Source of the DNA: Sherwoodlollariibacterium sp049275655
GTDB taxonomy: Bacteria > Omnitrophota > Gorgyraeia > Gygaellales > Profunditerraquicolaceae
Reading direction: 5' to 3'
Length of the DNA: 48,291 bases
Assembly: GCA_049275655.1 (NCBI GenBank)
Contig: JBASUY010000004.1
Coordinates: 1-48,291, forward strand
In this document: piece by piece, positions 43,531 to 48,291 of the stretch
How positions within the stretch are numbered: position 1 is the first letter of the stretch
Layout of the letters: every line of letters starts with the position of its first letter
Notes under the pieces: generated by a model
What the model saw: the letters and a program-made list of their open reading frames with translations, nothing else
Told to the model about the DNA's origin: nothing
Database searches by the model: none
Position numbers and translations under genes: made by a program

Positions 43531-44268
43531 TTATTTAAAACTTTTTTCTGCCTTGTTTAAATATTTATAATCTCCGATATCATACCAGATACCCTTAAAA
43601 AGATGGCAATAGATATCCACTCTCTTCCTAAGCCAATCAATATATTTGCCGGTAGCATCTGCTTTACTTTTTTTAGGCTTTAGGTAAAGGCTGATTAAAG
43701 AGAGTTGTTCTTTTGGGATATAGTATAAACACATAGCTACTAAGTTAGTCTTAGGATTTGCAGGCTTCTCTTGAAAATCAATAACCCGATTGCCTCTACC
43801 AACCTTCAATACCCCGTATTTATTCGCGTCTTTTTTGTCTTTAAGCCGATAGGCTGCTATTGTCATATTCGGCTTATTCTTTAATGCCGCTGAGATAAAC
43901 TCTCTTATGCTTCCGCTAAAAAGATTATCCCCCCCGACGACCAAAAGGTCCTCTTTTATCCTTTTATTTTTTAAGACAAAACCTATATCGCCTATAGCCC
44001 CGAGCCTATCTTTATTGCTCTTAGTGCAATCATCTACGAGGGATATTCTCTTAGAAAGTTTTAAGCCCCTCCTCCAAGCCTTAAACTTCCCGATAAACTT
44101 GCTGTTCGTTACAACGATTATCTCTTCTATAGCTTTGGACTTACTTAAGCTATCTACTATATAATCAATAACCGGTTTTCCCCTTACCTTTAATAACGGC
44201 TTAGGATAATCTCTTGTAAGAGGATAAAGCCTCGTGGCATAACCTGCAGCTAAAATTAATGCCTTTAT
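43531..44268 (-). CDS. Sugar nucleotidyltransferase (RmlA/GalU-type), apparent AUA start
   Basis: In the frame that ends at 43531, the protein reads without interruption back to 44268. From there it begins Ile-Lys-Ala-Leu-Ile-Leu-Ala-Ala-Gly, the standard N-terminus of nucleotide-sugar pyrophosphorylases ('LAAGYATRLYPLT', then 'PKPLLKV'), but with ATA where ATG is expected. An AAAGGAG ribosome site sits 8 bases before the ATA. The ATA overlaps the ptsI TAA as ATAA, a copy of the usual ATGA coupling. The first standard start is a TTG at 43944, which would delete the NTP-binding loop. Full length is about 245 residues. The substrate sugar is unknown. Confidence 0.85.
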   Translation of the reverse strand: MKALILAAGYATRLYPLTRDYPKPLLKVRGKPVIDYIVDSLSKSKAIEEIIVVTNSKFIGKFKAWRRGLKLSKRISLVDDCTKSNKDRLGAIGDIGFVLKNKRIKEDLLVVGGDNLFSGSIREFISAALKNKPNMTIAAYRLKDKKDANKYGVLKVGRGNRVIDFQEKPANPKTNLVAMCLYYIPKEQLSLISLYLKPKKSKADATGKYIDWLRKRVDIYCHLFKGIWYDIGDYKYLNKAEKSFK

Positions 44269-45995
44269 TTTAATATCTCCTTTAATTCTATTTGAAGGTA
44301 TTTCTCCACCTCCTTACCCGTAAAAAACCCTAAAGCCTTTTGAGCTATCTGTTTAGCTTTACTTAAAGTTATAGAACGGATTAAATATTTTAACTCCGGG
44401 ATTATGCGCGGAGGCACGCTGAATTCGTCAAGCCCAAGGCCTAAGAGTATAAGCGCTAAGTCAGCCTCTCCTGCCATCTCTCCGCACATGCCAACCTTTA
44501 TTCCTTTTTTATGGGCAGAATCAATTATACTCTTTATAAGCCTTAATACCGCCGGGTGTGCGGGGTCATAAAGATAGGCGACCTTCTCATTAGCGCGGTC
44601 AACAGCCAAAGAATATTGAATCAGGTCATTACTTCCAATACTAAAAAAGTCGGCTTTTTGTGCTAATATATCAGATGTAAGCGCAGCTGACGGGACCTCA
44701 ATCATCACGCCAACCTGTATATCTTCATTAAAAGGTATATTGCCCTTTCTTAGCTCATCCTTTGCTTCATCCAACAACTTATTGGCTTGCTCCAGCTCTT
44801 CAATACCAGATATCATCGGATACATAAGCCTTAAATTACCGTGAGTAGAGGCCCTTAAAATGGCCCTTAGCTGAAGCTTAAATATCTCAGGACGGGCAAG
44901 GCAAAAACGTATGGCTCTCCAACCTAAAAACGGCTGCATCTCTTGGGGGATCTTAAACTGCGACAAATATTTGTCTCCCCCTAAATCCAACGTGCGTATC
45001 GTAACCGAGTACGGCATCATCTCTTCTGCCACATACTTATAAGCCAAATAATGCTCATCTTCCGAAGGAGAGTCGCTTCTATTCATATAGAAAAACTCTG
45101 TCCGGTAAAGGCCTATCCCTTCTGCGCCTTGCAATTTTAAAGCCGAAACCTCATCGGGAAACTCTATATTCGCAACTATCTTAACCTTTAGGCCGTCAGA
45201 AGTTACAGCAGGCAGATCCTTTACCGAAAGAAACCTTTGGGCAATATCTTTAAGCTTTTCTTCCTCTTTACGATATGCGCCTAAAGCCTCTTTATCGGGG
45301 TTAACAATAATAGTTCCCAAAGAACCGTCAACTATCAGCATATCCCCTGAATTAATGATAGCAGTAGCCCCTTCTACGCCCACTACCGCCGGAATCTCTA
45401 GTGATTTAGCCATAATCGCAGTATGAGAGGTCTTGCCTCCTACATCAGTAACAAAGGCTGCTACATTCCTCTTGTACATAGCAGCGGTATCCGAGGGAGA
45501 TAAATCATGCGCAACGATTATCGCTTTCTCTTTAAGCCCATCTAATCCTTTGTTTTCTTTGCCTAATATATTCCTTAGTATCCTCTTGCCGACGTCATTA
45601 ATATCGCTTATCCTCTCCTTAAGATACTCATCTTCTATCTTTGAAAATACGGATACGTATTTCTTTAATACCTCTTGAAAGATAAAGGCAACATTGAGCT
45701 TATCTTTCTTAAGCCGCATAATAACCTCTTCAATAAGCATACGGTCTTCCAAAACCAATAGATGCGCGTCAAATATCTGAGCCTCATCTTTCCCCATGCC
45801 GGAACTTATCCTCTTCTGAAGCTCTATTATTTGGCGGCGTGTCTTAATCAACGCCTCCTCAAATAGCTGTATCTGTAGAGGTATATCCGACTCAGCGATG
45901 TCTAAGCGCGGAACAATAATCTCCTCTTTGCCAAGCTTATAGGCAATCCCTATGCTTATGCCATGCGCTGCGGCTATGCCTTTAAGTTTAATCAT
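44265..45995 (-). CDS. ptsI: PTS enzyme I
   Basis: This 576-residue enzyme autophosphorylates on His with PEP and passes the phosphate to HPr. The active-site His is in 'GGKTSHTAIMA' near 190. The PEP-binding domain has 'GIGLYRTEFFYM', 'FSIGSNDLIQY' and 'GMCGEMAGE'. The start overlaps the HPr stop by 4 bases (ATGA). Confidence 0.95.
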   Translation of the reverse strand: MIKLKGIAAAHGISIGIAYKLGKEEIIVPRLDIAESDIPLQIQLFEEALIKTRRQIIELQKRISSGMGKDEAQIFDAHLLVLEDRMLIEEVIMRLKKDKLNVAFIFQEVLKKYVSVFSKIEDEYLKERISDINDVGKRILRNILGKENKGLDGLKEKAIIVAHDLSPSDTAAMYKRNVAAFVTDVGGKTSHTAIMAKSLEIPAVVGVEGATAIINSGDMLIVDGSLGTIIVNPDKEALGAYRKEEEKLKDIAQRFLSVKDLPAVTSDGLKVKIVANIEFPDEVSALKLQGAEGIGLYRTEFFYMNRSDSPSEDEHYLAYKYVAEEMMPYSVTIRTLDLGGDKYLSQFKIPQEMQPFLGWRAIRFCLARPEIFKLQLRAILRASTHGNLRLMYPMISGIEELEQANKLLDEAKDELRKGNIPFNEDIQVGVMIEVPSAALTSDILAQKADFFSIGSNDLIQYSLAVDRANEKVAYLYDPAHPAVLRLIKSIIDSAHKKGIKVGMCGEMAGEADLALILLGLGLDEFSVPPRIIPELKYLIRSITLSKAKQIAQKALGFFTGKEVEKYLQIELKEILK

Positions 45996-46261
45996 AAATC
46001 TTCCTCTGTAAGAATAATCTTTTCTAATTCCGCTAACGCCGACTGGGCGTCGTCGCCTTCTGCCTCTATAACAATATTACTTCCCCTTTCAGCACCAAGC
46101 ATCAGAATCCCCATAATTGACTTTCCGTTAACCTCTTCATCATCGCATTTAACGGTAATACGGGAATCAAATTTATTGGCTATCTGTACAAAAATAGCTG
46201 CCGGACGGGCATGTAGCCCCTGCTTATTTTTTACTACTAACTCTTTTCTTAGCCTTGGCAT
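45992..46261 (-). CDS. ptsH: HPr phosphocarrier protein
   Basis: This 89-residue HPr has the phosphorylated His at H17 in 'GLHARPA' and a Ser at S48 in 'NGKSIMGIL', matching the regulatory Ser46 site of HPr kinase/phosphorylase targets. No HprK gene is visible in the window. Confidence 0.95.
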   Translation of the reverse strand: MPRLRKELVVKNKQGLHARPAAIFVQIANKFDSRITVKCDDEEVNGKSIMGILMLGAERGSNIVIEAEGDDAQSALAELEKIILTEEDL

Positions 46262-46265
46262 GAGA

Positions 46266-47507
46266 CTATATCTCCTCTATAAACCCAAAGATAATCTTTG
46301 CTAACTTTAAGTGGTCGTGCCTGACTAACATATCTTCAACAAAAACAAAATCATCTTCAATGACGCGATAACCCATCCCCTCTATCTTTTTCCTATCATT
46401 TAAAACAAGATGGGAACCCTGCTGGGAATAACGGCTTAAAATACCCTTAGGGACCGTTGCAGTATTAAGGATAGCGTAATCTACTACCTTAGGATGAGAA
46501 TGAGCCAAAAGCGCGCCTAAATGATCTGAGGCGCTATATCCGTCGGTTTCTCCGGGTTGAGTCATGACATTACATACATAGACCTTAAGCGCATCAGACT
46601 TAACTATAGCCTCAGTAATTTCATCAATTAAAAGATTCGGTATGATGCTGGTATACAAAGACCCCGGGCCTAAAACAACTACCTGAGCCTCTTTTATCGC
46701 CTTTAATGCATCCGGGGTAGCCTGAGGCTTTTGAGGCTTAAGATAAACCCTTTCTATCAAACGATGGGTTTGAGGAATATTATTCTCGCCAATTGTGGTC
46801 GTCCCGTCTTTATGCTCGGCGACTAAAACTACCCTATCTAAAGTAGAGGGCATTACCTGCCCACGTAAAGCCAAAACTTTGCTTGTCTCTTTAATAGCTT
46901 TCTCAAAATCTCCGGTAAGCCGGGTCATTACTGTAATAAAAAGGTTTCCAAAACTATGCCCTGAAAGATTTGAAGTTGTATCAAACCTAAATTGGAATAA
47001 ATCCCTCATCAAAGCCGGAGCATCAGCCAAGGCAACAAGGCAATTGCGGATATCTCCCGGAGGCAAGATATCAAACTCTTCCCTTATCCTGCCCGAAGAA
47101 CCTCCGTCATCGGCAACAGTAACTATCGCGGATATATTTGAAGTAAACTGCTTAAGCCCTGATAAAAGAACCGATAACCCCGTACCCCCCCCTATAACCG
47201 CAATTTTTGGCCCACGGGTAATCTGCTTACTCTGATAAATTATATCTAAAATATCTACTCCCCTTGAAACAGGAACAAAGACTGCTAATAATGAACGCAG
47301 GATTCTTTTAACTCCGAGGATAAGAATGATTATGCCTGAAAATAAGATTACCGCATCAAGAACCTTAAAAAATAAAAATTCATCTATACGCAATCTCCCC
47401 GAAGAAAAAATAAGCAAGGCAATTCCAAAGATGCTTAACGTAACCCAGCGCTTAATACCTATCCCTGGGTAAAACCATTTAAGCAGAGTTTTGATTCTCT
47501 GTGGCAT
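46266..47507 (-). CDS. yvcK: YvcK/CofD-like (GlmR) protein
   Basis: This 413-residue protein belongs to the YvcK/GlmR family (gluconeogenesis or cell-wall precursor control) of the CofD fold. It has two N-terminal membrane segments (about 20-80), then 'IAVIGGGTGLSVLL' near 102, 'VADDGGSSGRIRE' and 'GHSFGNLFI'. An AAGGAGGG ribosome site supports the start. It lies between the EIIA and HPr genes, consistent with metabolic regulation. Confidence 0.88.
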   Translation of the reverse strand: MPQRIKTLLKWFYPGIGIKRWVTLSIFGIALLIFSSGRLRIDEFLFFKVLDAVILFSGIIILILGVKRILRSLLAVFVPVSRGVDILDIIYQSKQITRGPKIAVIGGGTGLSVLLSGLKQFTSNISAIVTVADDGGSSGRIREEFDILPPGDIRNCLVALADAPALMRDLFQFRFDTTSNLSGHSFGNLFITVMTRLTGDFEKAIKETSKVLALRGQVMPSTLDRVVLVAEHKDGTTTIGENNIPQTHRLIERVYLKPQKPQATPDALKAIKEAQVVVLGPGSLYTSIIPNLLIDEITEAIVKSDALKVYVCNVMTQPGETDGYSASDHLGALLAHSHPKVVDYAILNTATVPKGILSRYSQQGSHLVLNDRKKIEGMGYRVIEDDFVFVEDMLVRHDHLKLAKIIFGFIEEI

Positions 47508-47520
47508 AACAAAACCCTCC

Positions 47521-47991
47521 TTAAACTTTTTTTTCGTCTTCCTGAGTTATTATCCTGATAATCGCCTTGTCGTCCTCGCAGGTGCGCAAGGTATCACGAA
47601 AGTACTTATCTTTAAGGAGTCTTGAAATGCGTGCCAATGCCTTTAGGTGCGGCCCGGCAGAATCTTGAGGGGCTACTAAAAGAAAGAATATATACGCCGG
47701 TTCTCCGTCTAAGGAATCAAAATCTACTCCCTTAACAGAAAGCCCGAAAGCTGCAACTAATTTACTTATAGAGTCAGACTTAGCATGGGGTATGGCTATG
47801 CCTTGTCCTATTGCGGTTGAACCTAAAGCTTCCCGGCTCATCAAAGATTCTATCAATTTATTGCGGGCGCGTTTCTCAACATCACCGGCTTCAATCAAGG
47901 CATCTACTAATTCTTTTATAACATCTTCTTTTTTAGTTGCCTTTATATCGGTGATGATCGCCTTTTTAGATAAAAAATCCATAATCTGCAT
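47521..47991 (-). CDS. PTS EIIA (PtsN/fructose-type)
   Basis: This 156-residue EIIA domain has the phosphoacceptor His at H69 in 'GQGIAIPHAKSD'. With EI and HPr but no sugar-transport EIIB or EIIC nearby, it probably works in regulation, as PtsN does. An AAAGGAG ribosome site precedes the ATG. Confidence 0.9.
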   Translation of the reverse strand: MQIMDFLSKKAIITDIKATKKEDVIKELVDALIEAGDVEKRARNKLIESLMSREALGSTAIGQGIAIPHAKSDSISKLVAAFGLSVKGVDFDSLDGEPAYIFFLLVAPQDSAGPHLKALARISRLLKDKYFRDTLRTCEDDKAIIRIITQEDEKKV

Positions 47992-48025
47992 CAGCTTCTC
48001 CTTTCAAGGTTATACTTTTAAAAAA

Positions 48026-48098
48026 AGCGGGAGACGGGATTCGAACCCGCGACATTAACCTTGGCAAGGTTACGCTCTACCAACTGAGCCACTCCCGC
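48026..48098 (-). tRNA. tRNA-Gly (GCC)
   Basis: The cloverleaf is complete: GCGGGAG/CTCCCGC acceptor, GTTCGAATC T-loop and anticodon loop TTGCCAA, giving anticodon GCC. CCA is not encoded. A run of T follows directly. Confidence 0.93.
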
Positions 48099-48120
48099 AT
48101 AGTATCTTAAGAGCTAAATA

Positions 48121-48202
48121 TGGGCGGAAGAGGATTTGAACCTCCAAGGGTCACCCCAATAGCTCCTAAGGCTATCGCGTATGCCAATTCCGCCATCCGC
48201 CC
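48121..48202 (-). tRNA. tRNA-Leu (UAG)
   Basis: A class II tRNA with a long variable arm: GGGCGGA/TCCGCCC acceptor, TTCAAAT T-loop and anticodon loop CTTAGGA, giving anticodon TAG. CCA is not encoded. Confidence 0.92.
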
Positions 48203-48230
48203 TATCCCCTCTTGCCGCTTAAAAAACTTA

Positions 48231-48291
48231 TGAGCCTCCCGAGACTCGAACTCGTCGCTCCTAGCTTACGCTAGTCGCTCCTTAAGAGGGG
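48231..48291 (-). other. tRNA-like 3' end at window edge
   Basis: On the minus strand this has a T-arm-like hairpin (TTCGAGT loop), a possible acceptor 3' strand GAGGCTC with discriminator, and a variable-arm-like hairpin (CTAGC...GCTAG). The hairpin is flanked by a direct repeat of nine bases (gtcgctcct at 48254-48262 and 48274-48282). The anticodon stem does not pair well, so it may be a degenerate tRNA or a tRNA-derived repeat; the rest lies outside the window. Confidence 0.5.

Noticed and set aside
43531..43944. Short nucleotidyltransferase starting at TTG 43944
   Set aside because: This would remove the conserved N-terminal NTP-binding loop, although the frame continues intact to 44268.
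48002..48026. T-run after tRNA-Gly as an intrinsic terminator
   Set aside because: There is a T stretch but no separate hairpin in front of it other than the tRNA itself.

Overview
The window looks like a piece of a Gram-negative, candidate-phylum bacterial chromosome. My best guess is Omnitrophota (formerly OP3). The guess rests on two secreted proteins that carry a 'TITTYYPSP' segment just after the signal peptide, a hallmark I associate with that group, and on the general gene content; I could not verify it by search. Every convincing protein gene and both complete tRNAs lie on the minus strand, so transcription runs from the right end of the coordinates to the left. Most neighbouring genes overlap by 4 to 28 bases or sit within a few bases of each other.

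Region 1 (1-19554, read right to left) is the unusual part: an expanded His-Xaa-Ser (Hxs) peptide-modification locus. A sigma70-like promoter (19526-19554) leads into a small secreted protein. After it come HxsD, a second HxsD-like protein, the radical SAM/SPASM maturase HxsB, a secreted Cys-repeat protein and the precursor HxsA, whose C-terminus holds 16 histidines spaced every third residue. Next come an uncharacterised HxsC paralogue, HxsC itself, an archaeal-type A24 (prepilin-peptidase-like) membrane protease and eight more radical SAM genes, the last running off the left edge. In total I count 12 radical SAM proteins carrying about 15 radical SAM domains. They include a B12-binding fusion, two double-headed enzymes and a HemN/HemW-like member. 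The minimal Hxs system as I know it has two radical SAM proteins (HxsB and HxsC), so this is a large elaboration.

Region 2 (about 19577-20955) is an IS256/Mutator-type insertion sequence. Its transposase is interrupted by one in-frame TGA, and its left end lies about 30 bp upstream of the Hxs promoter. A second 'TITTYYPSP' secreted protein lies on its other side.

Region 3 (20978-29764) is ordinary housekeeping: a MetE/UROD-fold protein, a TlpA-like lipoprotein, a CcdA/DsbD-like membrane protein, CutA, PgeF, a DUF167 protein, RmuC, a TtcA-like protein, MalQ and a standard prepilin peptidase.

Region 4 (29781-48202) is central metabolism and regulation: AroE, the branched-chain amino acid genes (LeuA, IlvC, IlvN, IlvB, IlvD), a class II aldolase, PfkA, a DUF4139 protein, SAM-cycle enzymes (AhcY, MetK), a sugar nucleotidyltransferase that appears to start with AUA, and a PTS phosphorelay without visible permease (PtsI, HPr, YvcK-like, EIIA). 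tRNA-Gly(GCC), tRNA-Leu(UAG) and a tRNA-like 3' end at the window edge follow. MetK and AhcY make and recycle SAM-derived products, so they are biochemically relevant to a radical-SAM-rich locus, but nothing in the sequence links them directly.
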